DNA of 8,548 bases from Burkholderiales bacterium (GTDB lineage: Bacteria; Pseudomonadota; Gammaproteobacteria; Burkholderiales; Casimicrobiaceae). Shown here piece after piece: positions 1 through 6,539 of this stretch (positions within the stretch are counted from its first letter, which is position 1; each line of letters opens with the position of its first letter). The DNA is taken from contig JANXNO010000358.1 in NCBI GenBank assembly GCA_025354075.1, positions 1 through 8,548 of the forward strand, written 5' to 3'. Both the position numbers and the translations under genes were made by a program. The notes under the pieces were generated by a model. That model had not been told where the DNA came from and did no database searches. It worked only from the letters and a program-made list of their open reading frames with translations.

Positions 1-1123
1 TCATTTGCGCGCGCGCCAGGCTCAGTCGATCATTAACCGGCTCGCTACCGGACCGGCTGGTGTGGCCGACCACGGCGATGAAGCTCTGTGTTTTGGCGAC
101 GCGCGAGGCGATTTGCCGCAACCAGATCGAGTACGGCCCGCTGATTTTCGGATCGCCCCAAAACTCCACCTTGCCGGGTTGAAACAGCAGTTTCACCGCC
201 AATTTGTTGTTCGCCAGACCGTGGTCGACGATCTTGCCGAATGCTTTTTCGGCGTCGTTACGTTTGCCGAGCTTCCAGTTGGCCAGATACAGGCCGCTGT
301 GGACACGAAGCTGGTCGCCCGTCTTTTCGCGAACGGCGCGCGCGTACAAGTCGAGCGCGAGTTTGAATTTGTGCTGCTCGTAGGCCACGATGGCGTCGGA
401 CACGAGCGTGGCGGTGCCGATCCGCTCGCGATAAATCGGGTCAATCGTGTCGCCCACTTTAGTGCCTTGACACGTCTTGATGTACGCGTCCACCGCTTCG
501 TCTTTCACCCATACCGGTGTGTCGGAGAAGTACGGGGTGGGCGTAATGTTGACGCCGTCGAGCGTGGCGCGTGCCACGCCTTTCGAGACAATTTTGTTGG
601 TCGACAGATCGGCCAGCGCCAGACAAATGCGATACGCCTCGGGCTTGCCAACGGTCTTGTTTTCGAGAGTGATTCCAGTGAAGGTGCCGACCAGCACCAT
701 CGGCCCCTGCGCCACATTCGCTGACGAAAACGGGCGAATGTCGAGCTTCGGAAACTGGTCGCGGGCGACGTCGCGCAATCGCGTTTCAATGTAGCGACTG
801 GCCACCGTCTGCTGGCCGTTAACGCCGTCAATCAACGGATCGATCACCACCACGCGCGAGCTGTCGACACCCGCATTTTTGAACAGCGCGGTGGCCGCGT
901 TGACAATGGCGGTGTCAAACGGCAAGGGCACTAACGGCGGTGGCGCGGGCGGCGGTGCCACCACAGCCACCGGCGCGGGCGCAGGCGGCGGCGCGGGCGG
1001 TGCCACCACGGGGGCGGCATAGCTAACGGTGGGGGTTGGCGTGGTGGCGCAACCCGCGAGGCCTAGCAGGCCAATCAGGCCCGCACCCAGCAGCGCGGTG
1101 GTCAACAGTGATCGAGTGTTCAT
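1..1123 (-). CDS. OmpA-domain outer-membrane lipoprotein, 3' end outside window
   Basis: Partial: 374 codons are visible from ATG at 1123 and the frame is still open at base 1. Residues 1-25 are a lipoprotein signal peptide ending in lipobox LAGC, with Cys25 the predicted acylated residue; +2 is Ala, consistent with outer-membrane sorting. Residues 35-68 are a Pro/Ala/Val linker. Residues 69-235 form an alpha/beta-looking domain I cannot assign firmly (faintly like FlgO/CsgG-type lipoproteins). Residues 240-305 look like TPR-type helical repeats (AIVAYEQHKFKLALDLYARA). From about 310 comes an OmpA-like peptidoglycan-binding domain, seen as VVGHTSRSGSEPVNDRLSLA at 351-370, matching the family's GHTD..GS..xN..LS..RA signature, although the usual Asp of GHTD is Ser here. 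The start overlaps the kinase stop as ATGA, and a GGGAGAG Shine-Dalgarno six bases upstream lies inside the kinase gene. Inferred role: envelope anchoring or sensing together with the kinase. Confidence 0.88.
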   Translation of the reverse strand, partial: MNTRSLLTTALLGAGLIGLLGLAGCATTPTPTVSYAAPVVAPPAPPPAPAPVAVVAPPPAPPPLVPLPFDTAIVNAATALFKNAGVDSSRVVVIDPLIDGVNGQQTVASRYIETRLRDVARDQFPKLDIRPFSSANVAQGPMVLVGTFTGITLENKTVGKPEAYRICLALADLSTNKIVSKGVARATLDGVNITPTPYFSDTPVWVKDEAVDAYIKTCQGTKVGDTIDPIYRERIGTATLVSDAIVAYEQHKFKLALDLYARAVREKTGDQLRVHSGLYLANWKLGKRNDAEKAFGKIVDHGLANNKLAVKLLFQPGKVEFWGDPKISGPYSIWLRQIASRVAKTQSFIAVVGHTSRSGSEPVNDRLSLARAQM

Positions 1124-2892
1124 CTACAGCTCTCCCTGATAAATCGTTGGTCTTCCGCACTTAGCATCTCACCGAGCCCGTAGCGCTCGACCAGTGACGC
1201 GCAACGGTCGGAGCGTTTAACTGCGCGGCTCGGTGCGCGGTCTTCGCCGTCGCTCTCTTCCGCATCCGCTTTGCGCGACGGCTTCCCTTTGGCCTCTTTG
1301 GCCTCTTTGGCTTTCTCGGCAGCCGCCTTCGTAGCGGGCTGTTTGACGACAGGCGGCGCAACGGTTGCCGTGCGCGGGGCCTCCGTCGACACTTTGGCAG
1401 GTGCCTCTGGAGATACAGACGTTTTTTTGTCGCCAATCGTGTCATTTGCAGGCGCGATCAGCGGCGCTTGCTCCGGTGGCTGCGCCTTTGTCTCAACTGG
1501 CACGACGGGCGCGGCGGGTGCCACCACTGGCGGCGAAGTAGAGGCGGCCGGTTTTGCGCTCTGCTTCCATATCAGTGCGGCGAGTGCAAGCAGCACTGCC
1601 ACGCCGATGATCCACATCAGGCGCGGCGTGCCCGTACTGCGGGTGACGCCTTCCATGTGGTGTGGCTGAAATGTTGCCGGGGCGGTGCTAGTCGTTGCAA
1701 CCGATGGCACAGATGCCGCAGATGCCGCCGCCAGCTGCGCCGCAACGGCCCGAGGTGACATCACCACCGTTCGGTCGTCATCAGGTGTGGCATAGCTCGT
1801 GATGTCCACCGTGTTGCCAGTGCTGGACGGCGTAGGCACGTCTGCAATGACAGGCACCTGCACCGAGGCCTGTGCTGGCAGTGCCGACGACGCTGGCGCT
1901 GTGGGTGGTGGCGGCGGTGCCGGTATCGGCGCAACGGGAGCCCGTGCGGCGGGAGGCGGCGCAACCGGAGGCGGCACAATGACGGTCTCCGGCACAGCCT
2001 GCATCCACTCGTCCCAGCGGAACAGCTCACGAAACTCGGTAATCGTGGCGGGACGTTGCTCGGGTTTGACACCGAGCGCGGTCTCGATGGCATCGAGCCA
2101 GTGCTCCGGCAGTCGCCCGGCAAACGCGTCGCGAGGTCGCGGCATAGCGTCGCGAATCATGCGGCTGATGGCGGTGGGTGGGGCCGCGGCGGCAAGCGTG
2201 AAGTGCACCACGCCCGCCAGCGCGTAAATGTCGGTCCACGGGCCCTGCTTCAACTCGCCGTCGCCGTACTGCTCAATCGGCGCGTAGCCCGGCTTCAAAA
2301 TCGCGGTGAACACCTGCGTGCTCTCAATGGCCTTGCGTGCCGCGCCAAAATCTAGCAACACGGGCGCCCACCGCGTGCCCGCGTCGACCAGCATGATGTT
2401 GTCCGGTGCCACATCGCGGTGATAGCAGCGCGACGCGTGCAGCAAATCGAGCGCGTCACACATGGGCGCGAGCAGCGCATGCAGGCTCGCCTCATCGGCG
2501 TACCAGTTGCCCGCGATGACGGCGTCACGCAGCGTGACACCGGTGTAGAGCCGCATCGCCAGATACGCCGTGCCGCGCTCCTCCCAGCAACGGTAGACGC
2601 GCACCAGCGCCGGATGATCAAACGCAGCCAGCAGCTTGCCTTCGTTCAAAAAGCTCTCGATGCCCTTGCTGAACGTGCCTGCGTCGCGGCTGTGGGGATG
2701 CACGCCACCTTCGCCGTCACGCAGCGCCAGGGCGCCGGGAAAGTATTCCTTGATCGCCACCTCGCGCTGCAACGAGTTGTCGAGCGCCTTGTAAACAATC
2801 GAGAAACCGCCCGTGCCAATGACCGACACAATCGTGTAGTCACGAATCTGCGTGCCGGGGGCAAGTGCGTGCGGTGCTAAGTCTGACGACAC
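1120..2892 (-). CDS. Membrane-anchored Hanks-type serine/threonine protein kinase
   Basis: 590 aa; phosphorylates Ser/Thr of protein substrates at the inner membrane. The kinase domain (about 19-290) has the glycine loop GTGGFSIVY (26-34), VAIK with Lys48, a probable helix-C Glu84, catalytic HRDVAPDN (158-165), DFG (181-183), an APE-like GYAPIEQY (202-209) and DIYALAG (221-227), so it should be active. A Pro/Ala-rich linker (about 303-420) follows, then one membrane helix (425-442), then a periplasmic tail of about 148 residues, low-complexity and Lys-rich, ending in a compact segment with Cys564 and Cys589. No PASTA repeats are seen. The start is GTG; no ATG occurs before residue 112, and a GGAG sits 11 nt upstream, rather far. 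The gene is coupled to the lipoprotein by an ATGA overlap. The substrate is unknown. Similar kinase/lipoprotein neighbours occur, to my recollection, in other Burkholderiales. Confidence 0.93.
   Translation of the reverse strand: MSSDLAPHALAPGTQIRDYTIVSVIGTGGFSIVYKALDNSLQREVAIKEYFPGALALRDGEGGVHPHSRDAGTFSKGIESFLNEGKLLAAFDHPALVRVYRCWEERGTAYLAMRLYTGVTLRDAVIAGNWYADEASLHALLAPMCDALDLLHASRCYHRDVAPDNIMLVDAGTRWAPVLLDFGAARKAIESTQVFTAILKPGYAPIEQYGDGELKQGPWTDIYALAGVVHFTLAAAAPPTAISRMIRDAMPRPRDAFAGRLPEHWLDAIETALGVKPEQRPATITEFRELFRWDEWMQAVPETVIVPPPVAPPPAARAPVAPIPAPPPPPTAPASSALPAQASVQVPVIADVPTPSSTGNTVDITSYATPDDDRTVVMSPRAVAAQLAAASAASVPSVATTSTAPATFQPHHMEGVTRSTGTPRLMWIIGVAVLLALAALIWKQSAKPAASTSPPVVAPAAPVVPVETKAQPPEQAPLIAPANDTIGDKKTSVSPEAPAKVSTEAPRTATVAPPVVKQPATKAAAEKAKEAKEAKGKPSRKADAEESDGEDRAPSRAVKRSDRCASLVERYGLGEMLSAEDQRFIRESCR
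1291..1317. repeat. 9-bp tandem repeat inside the kinase gene
   Basis: GGCCTCTTT occurs twice in tandem (1291-1299, 1300-1308), followed by a degenerate third unit GGCTTTCTC. On the coding strand it encodes the AKEAKEAK stretch of the periplasmic tail (about residues 527-535). Because the unit length is a multiple of three, slippage would change the length of the tail without a frameshift. Confidence 0.6.
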
Positions 2893-3175
2893 GGCGGGGC
2901 GGGCTCCGTGTGGGTGTGGGGCGGTGAGTCTAGCGCAGGGCGACCAGCACTCACACCCGAGTGTTGCGAAGTATCGCGGTTTAGCTTTGAAGGCGACTCA
3001 ACGCGAAGCGGTTTCGTAGGAGCGGCGAAAGGCTTTCCAGAGCACACTCGAAGGGCCGCCAAAAGTTAGCGTCGCAAATGGAAAGATGGGTTGGCGAAAT
3101 GCGCATACCGCTTTTTTGACGCTGTAAGCCCATCGTGAATTAGGTTTTCACCAAAGAATTGATACCCAATTTTCT
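2893..3175. other. Intergenic gap between ppk2 and the kinase gene
   Basis: 283 nt between the ppk2 stop and the kinase start, both genes on the minus strand. It probably holds the kinase promoter, but I see no convincing -35/-10 pair. A small inverted repeat CACTC/GAGTG lies near 2949-2964, and GTAGGAGCGGC at 3016-3026 resembles one arm of REP elements. There is no clear terminator with a T-run after ppk2. A 61-codon open frame here (3062-2877) is Pro/Ser/Thr-rich with no recognisable features and is not called. Confidence 0.5.
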
Positions 3176-4411
3176 TTAACTGACTGCGCTCGCAGTCGGC
3201 ACCGTCTTCTCGCCGCGCTCGTGCACCACCTGGGCGCGACCGACGATGAGGTTGTCGACTTGGCCAATCGCGCGGATGTCCTTGCTGGTGTAGGGCAGCT
3301 TCGACAGGATGTAGCGCATGGCGTTGAGACGCGCGCGTTTTTTGCAATCGCTTTTGATGACCGTCCATGGCGCGTCAGCAGTATCCGTCTCAAAAAACAT
3401 CGACTCCTTGGCCTGCGTGTACGCGTCCCACTTGTCGAGCGATGCTTTGTCGATGGGTGACAACTTCCACTGTTTGAGAGGATGATTTTCCCGCTCTTTA
3501 AAGCGACGTCGCTGCTCCTTCAAGCTCACTGAGAACCAGAATTTGAAAAGATGAACGCCACTTCTCACCAGGTGACGCTCGAAGTCGGGAGTTTGCCGCA
3601 TGAATTCTTCGTGTTGCTCCTGAGTACAAAAGCCCATCACGCGTTCGACGCCCGCCCGGTTGTACCAGGATCGGTCAAACAGCACGATTTCCCCTGCGGT
3701 GGGCAAGTGCTGCACATAACGCTGAAAATACCATTGGCCCTGCTCGGTGGAGGTGGGCTTTTCCAGCGCCACAACACGTGCGCCGCGAGGATTCAGGTGT
3801 TCCATCATGCGTTTGATGGTGCCCCCTTTGCCCGCGGCGTCGCGTCCCTCAAAGAGAATGACCACGCGCTGGCCCTCCGCCTTGACCCAAGCCTGAAGCT
3901 TGAGTAATTCGACTTGCAGACGATACTTTTCGCGCTCGTAATTGGCTCTAAGCATCAGGTTTTTGTACGGGTAGCCTCCGTTCCGCCAGTTGTCTGCCAG
4001 CGTCTCGTCGGGGTTAAGTGTGGCATGTTTGCCACCGCCCCGACGCGCGTGGAGCAACTGCTTTTCAATGGCCGCGAGATCATCGCTTGACGCGCCTTCC
4101 AGCAGGGCGCGCAGGGCTTTCGCTTTGTCAGCCCCGGTTTGCGCACTGCCCAAGACCGACTGCAGCGCTGACAGCTGTGAAATCTCTGCGGCTTCGGTGG
4201 CTGCTTCTGCGGTAAACGCTTCGAGCGCGCCGGGCGCCAGGTTGGGTGCGGTGTCACCACGCACCGCGTGGCGGGTGGCACTGCGGGTGCGCGCCGCTGC
4301 AGAAGCCCTCGCGGTGAGCGACACGACGGGCTTCGGCATACGCGAGGCATGCGGTTTCGAGGTGACGCCGCCTGGGACAGGTTTGCTCGATGCGCTTCGA
4401 CGGGCCGCCAT
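3176..4411 (-). CDS. ppk2: Polyphosphate kinase 2 family protein (class I-like)
   Basis: 411 aa from ATG 4411. PPK2 enzymes transfer phosphate between polyphosphate and nucleotides; class I members mainly turn NDP into NTP at the expense of polyphosphate, in the cytoplasm. Seen: Walker A GRDAAGKGG (189-197), EKPT (217-220), QWYFQRYV (226-233), Walker B DRSWYNRAGVERVMGF (246-261) and the lid region FKERENHPLKQWKLSPID (304-321), all typical of single-domain PPK2. The family core begins around residue 140; the first 70 or so residues are Ala/Ser/Arg low-complexity, making this longer than the usual roughly 300 aa. A longer frame opens with GTG at 4456, but ATG 4411 has GGAG five bases upstream and the GTG lacks a good ribosome site, so the shorter start is chosen. 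It is divergent from the CbiM-like gene. The class assignment rests on motif resemblance, not on a phylogeny. Confidence 0.93.
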   Translation of the reverse strand: MAARRSASSKPVPGGVTSKPHASRMPKPVVSLTARASAAARTRSATRHAVRGDTAPNLAPGALEAFTAEAATEAAEISQLSALQSVLGSAQTGADKAKALRALLEGASSDDLAAIEKQLLHARRGGGKHATLNPDETLADNWRNGGYPYKNLMLRANYEREKYRLQVELLKLQAWVKAEGQRVVILFEGRDAAGKGGTIKRMMEHLNPRGARVVALEKPTSTEQGQWYFQRYVQHLPTAGEIVLFDRSWYNRAGVERVMGFCTQEQHEEFMRQTPDFERHLVRSGVHLFKFWFSVSLKEQRRRFKERENHPLKQWKLSPIDKASLDKWDAYTQAKESMFFETDTADAPWTVIKSDCKKRARLNAMRYILSKLPYTSKDIRAIGQVDNLIVGRAQVVHERGEKTVPTASAVS

Positions 4412-4480
4412 GTGGACTCCAACCGTGGGTAAAACAGCCCGACAGTTTGCCGCCACATCGGTTGCTTCGCTTTGACGCTG

Positions 4481-4511
4481 ATCAAACGATGCATCCCTTG
4501 CGTTGAGTCAA
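4481..4511 (-). promoter_or_regulatory. Weak candidate ppk2 promoter
   Basis: On the minus strand TTGACT (4511-4506) could be a -35 and TTTGAT (4486-4481) a poor -10. The 19-nt spacer is long, so the call is weak. The -35 lies inside the 13-bp palindrome at 4501-4513. Confidence 0.2.
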
Positions 4512-4513
4512 CG
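4501..4513. promoter_or_regulatory. 13-bp perfect palindrome, possible operator
   Basis: CGTTGAGTCAACG has six-base arms around one central base. It lies in the divergent gap between ppk2 (starts 4411, minus) and the CbiM-like gene (starts 4546, plus), where a regulator could act on both. The palindrome is visible in the sequence; the operator role is inferred from position. Confidence 0.35.
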
Positions 4514-4524
4514 AAACAGTGGAC

Positions 4525-4534
4525 AGGTGCACCT
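4525..4534. promoter_or_regulatory. 10-bp perfect palindrome upstream of the CbiM-like gene
   Basis: AGGTGCACCT is self-complementary, its centre about 24 bp from the centre of the CGTTGAGTCAACG palindrome, and ends 11 nt before the ATG at 4546. It could be an operator half of a two-site arrangement or part of the leader. No regulator gene is nearby to tie it to. Confidence 0.3.
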
Positions 4535-4545
4535 AGCCTTTGGAC

Positions 4546-5220
4546 ATGAATCTGTTTGCAGCGACTGTGCCGTTGACGGGTGTCGTAGTTTGCTGGCTTT
4601 TGATGCTGGTGATACTCGCTCTGGCAGGTATCTCGGCGGCAAAGCGCGGCGACTGGGCACGACTGGCGAACCGTCCGATAGCCCTTGTCTGGCATTCAAC
4701 GGTGGCCCTGGTGGTCGCCATGTGGAGCTTGAAGTCCACCCTGGTAGGTGGCTTCACTTTTCACATGCTGGCGATGTCGGGGATAACGCTTGCATTGGGC
4801 GTCCCGCTCGCGCTGCTGTCTGCCGCAGTCGCTGTCGTGGTGTTTGTCATCATCCACTCCGGCACCATTGCGAACGTCGCCGCCGTCTGGGTAACACTCG
4901 CGCTGGTACCGATCATGACGACGCGCTTTGTGCTCTGGGCAAGCCAGCGCTGGCTGCCCTCAAACGTGTTTATCTACATTTTTGTAGCGGCGTTCGCCGG
5001 GGCGGCACTGTCGCGATTTACTGCGCTACTCGCATCGCTGCTATTGTGGTCGCTCAGCGCGGAAACTTCCTTGGGGCACGTGCTTTCGGTGTATCTGCCG
5101 ATCGGCGTTCAACTGGCATTTGCGGAGGCGCTGCTCACCGGAATGATCGTCACCATCGCTGTGGTGTATTACCCACACTGGATGGCGACGTTTGACGACA
5201 AGCGCTACTTGACGAAGTGA
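4546..5220 (+). CDS. CbiM/COG3235-like energy-coupling-factor membrane protein
   Basis: 224 aa, almost wholly hydrophobic, with about seven predicted helices (roughly 5-30, 45-65, 70-90, 92-108, 112-132, 140-170, 185-208), so an inner-membrane protein. It resembles the COG3235 family, which is related to CbiM/NikM substrate-binding permeases of cobalt/nickel ECF transporters: FTFHMLAMSGITLALG (70-85), RWLPSNVFIYIF (135-146) and FAEALLTGM in the last helix (192-200). The N-terminal Met-His metal-binding start of true CbiM/NikM is missing, and no CbiO/CbiQ ATPase or T-component gene is in the window, so its substrate is unknown and metal uptake is only a family-based guess. The frame can open at TTG 4540; ATG 4546 is preferred, although both lack a strong Shine-Dalgarno. 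Confidence 0.8.
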   Translation: MNLFAATVPLTGVVVCWLLMLVILALAGISAAKRGDWARLANRPIALVWHSTVALVVAMWSLKSTLVGGFTFHMLAMSGITLALGVPLALLSAAVAVVVFVIIHSGTIANVAAVWVTLALVPIMTTRFVLWASQRWLPSNVFIYIFVAAFAGAALSRFTALLASLLLWSLSAETSLGHVLSVYLPIGVQLAFAEALLTGMIVTIAVVYYPHWMATFDDKRYLTK

Positions 5221-5260
5221 TGCCTCGCGCGAAGGGTGAGCTGTGCCCGGGCGCTTGAAT

Positions 5261-5282
5261 GTGCGGCACACCATTGCCGCGC
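5261..5282. terminator. Hairpin between convergent genes
   Basis: GCGGCA (5263-5268) pairs with TGCCGC (5275-5280) around the 6-nt loop CACCAT, extended by a G-U and a G-C pair to 5261-5282. It sits between the CbiM-like stop at 5220 and the stop of the minus-strand gene at 5285, where a shared terminator is expected. No T-run follows on either strand, so it is not a classical intrinsic terminator. Confidence 0.4.
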
Positions 5283-5284
5283 GA

Positions 5285-5743
5285 TCAGCGAAATGTGTAA
5301 GTTGTGCTGATGATATTGCGCCGGATGCTCAGGCTTTTTGGCGACAGGCCACGCACTTCGGGCAGCATAAAGCGCAGCGAGGTCGCCTGAAATTCGGGTG
5401 CGGCTAAATCGCGGCATAACGGGTGCGTTTTTCGGTCGCAGATTGACGGATCCTGGTCGTCAGGCACAGTCACAACTGTGACACCCGAGTTGATAACAGC
5501 AGTCGCGTTGGCGGCAGCAGAAAAGTCGATGCTTTCGAACGCAGCCCGGTTGACCACGACGCTGGGCGGCGCATCAGCGCGCGGCGATGCCAATGCGCCC
5601 ATATCGTCCAAGGCTGCGTCGTGCGACAGATTGGGGCTCGCGCAGGTGACGCAGGCGACCGCTGCCCGTCGGGCAGGTGTGGCGCGGCCACGCGATTTCG
5701 CGTGGCTGCCCGCGATCAGTTTTTGAGCGGTGAATGCAACCAT
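5285..5743 (-). CDS. Hypothetical protein downstream of tspO
   Basis: 152 aa, not recognised. The start ATG 5743 is supported by GAGG eight bases upstream (GTGAGGCGACCATCATG). A longer same-frame reading up to 6169 runs antisense-frame through tspO and is discarded. Seen: a basic Ala/Arg-rich N-terminus (residues 8-30), CVTC at 31-34 and two more cysteines (102, 110) flanking a Lys/His/Pro segment, a Val-rich stretch VINSGVTVVTVPDDQ (83-97), and a basic C-terminus GLSPKSLSIRRNIISTTYTF (132-151). There is no clear signal peptide or membrane helix. It lies 65 nt after tspO on the same strand and may be co-transcribed. No function is proposed. Confidence 0.6.
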   Translation of the reverse strand: MVAFTAQKLIAGSHAKSRGRATPARRAAVACVTCASPNLSHDAALDDMGALASPRADAPPSVVVNRAAFESIDFSAAANATAVINSGVTVVTVPDDQDPSICDRKTHPLCRDLAAPEFQATSLRFMLPEVRGLSPKSLSIRRNIISTTYTFR

Positions 5744-5808
5744 GATGGTCGCCTCACTTTCAATGCGGCCCGCCTTGGGTGGCTTGCCGCGCTTGCAATG
5801 GCACGTGT

Positions 5809-6348
5809 CTACAACACGCCGGTGTTGCCTTGCCATAGGGCGTACGTGAGCAGACTCGCAAAGCTGACCCACGCAATGTAGGGCACCATGAGCCAGCCTG
5901 CGAGCGGCGTCACGCAGTGAAATGCGCGTGCGGTCAACGCGACCATGACCAGCAAAAGCACGACTTCGGCGAACGCCGCTGCACCCAGGTTCCAATAAAA
6001 AAACAGCCACGTCCACGCGGCGTTTAATGCGAGTTGCACGCCGTAAAGTACGAGCGCGGCGCGTGAATGCGACAGCATCCGTCCCTTGACGACAAGCCAC
6101 GCGCTGGTCGCCATCAGCACAAACAAAATCGTCCATGCCGGGCCAAAGACCCAGGCCGGTGGTGCCCATGACGGCTTGTTCAGCGCTTGATAGAACGCCG
6201 GGGCGTGGAGCGAGGCGACCGAGCCGAGCAGCGCGGTCAGCACGGTGACGGCGATGATCGCCGCGAGCACTCGCCAGCCCGGTCGTGAGGGCGCGGCGCG
6301 GTACGTCATCGGGATTCGTTTGCTGTGGAAGTCGGTCATCGAAGTCAT
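5809..6348 (-). CDS. tspO: TspO/MBR family (tryptophan-rich sensory) protein
   Basis: 179 aa, integral membrane protein with five helices. TspO/MBR proteins bind tetrapyrroles and sterol-like ligands; bacterial homologues are linked to porphyrin turnover, photosynthesis-gene control or stress. Family signatures: NKPSWAPPAWVFGPAWTILF (57-76), the Asn/Trp-rich third helix QLALNAAWTWLFF (105-117), and PLAGWLMVPYIAWVSFASLL (148-167) near the C-terminus. Helices at about 25-45, 67-88, 98-117, 123-141 and 150-172. The N-terminus carries about 20 more residues than the usual 150-160-aa form, but ATG 6348 has an excellent GAGGAG six bases upstream, so the long start is kept (Met4 and Met14 are alternatives). 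It is followed by a small unknown gene on the same strand. No photosynthesis genes lie in the window, so a specific role cannot be inferred. Confidence 0.95.
   Translation of the reverse strand: MTSMTDFHSKRIPMTYRAAPSRPGWRVLAAIIAVTVLTALLGSVASLHAPAFYQALNKPSWAPPAWVFGPAWTILFVLMATSAWLVVKGRMLSHSRAALVLYGVQLALNAAWTWLFFYWNLGAAAFAEVVLLLVMVALTARAFHCVTPLAGWLMVPYIAWVSFASLLTYALWQGNTGVL
5812..5827. other. Hairpin at the 3' end of tspO
   Basis: CAACAC (5812-5817) and GTGTTG (5822-5827) form a six-base-pair stem with a four-base loop, overlapping the last tspO codons just before the TAG. There is no T-run after it on the minus strand. It could stabilise the 3' end or attenuate read-through into the downstream gene, or be coincidental. 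Confidence 0.3.
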
Positions 6349-6507
6349 GCGCTGCTCCTCGGTTTACTGCGGCGGTCAGATGGGCGAAAAGGTTGTCACG
6401 CCGTGGCGCAAAGCTTACGGCGCGCTATCCGCAACGCCTGTACGAGCGTCGCGCGGGTTGCTGTGGGACAGCTGCTAGTCCGATGCGGCTACGGTGCGAC
6501 TTGGCCG

Positions 6508-6539
6508 CGGCTGGATCGATCCAAAGCCGTCTCGTTTTT
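6508..6539 (+). terminator. Terminator-like hairpin with T-run in a gene-free gap
   Basis: CGGC (6508-6511) pairs with GCCG (6526-6529) and, across a two-base AA bulge, TGGA pairs with TCCA around a TCGA loop; the core TGGATCGATCCA (6512-6523) is a perfect 12-bp palindrome. TTTTT follows at 6535-6539 after five bases. This fits a modest plus-strand intrinsic terminator, although no plus-strand gene precedes it. A small RNA or antisense transcript ending here is possible but unproven. Confidence 0.35.

Noticed and set aside
5..794. Plus-strand open frames of 239 and 105 codons at the left end
   Set aside because: They are antisense to the lipoprotein gene, whose signal peptide, lipobox and OmpA motif establish the minus strand as coding.
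1271..2880. Several plus-strand open frames of 96-153 codons opposite the kinase gene
   Set aside because: They are antisense shadows of a high-G+C coding region, Gly/Ala/Ser/Arg-rich, without ribosome sites or recognisable domains.
3182..3197. GACTGCG/CGCAGTC inverted repeat at the end of ppk2 as a terminator
   Set aside because: It lies inside the last codons, has a loop of only two bases at most, and no T-run follows on the minus strand.
3955..4695. A 246-codon minus-strand frame overlapping the ppk2 N-terminus
   Set aside because: Out of frame with the clear PPK2 protein and Arg/Pro/Cys-rich with no motif; a frame shadow.
5285..6169. A 294-codon minus-strand open frame
   Set aside because: Its first 142 codons lie inside tspO in another frame and show no family features; only the part from ATG 5743, with its own ribosome site, is kept.
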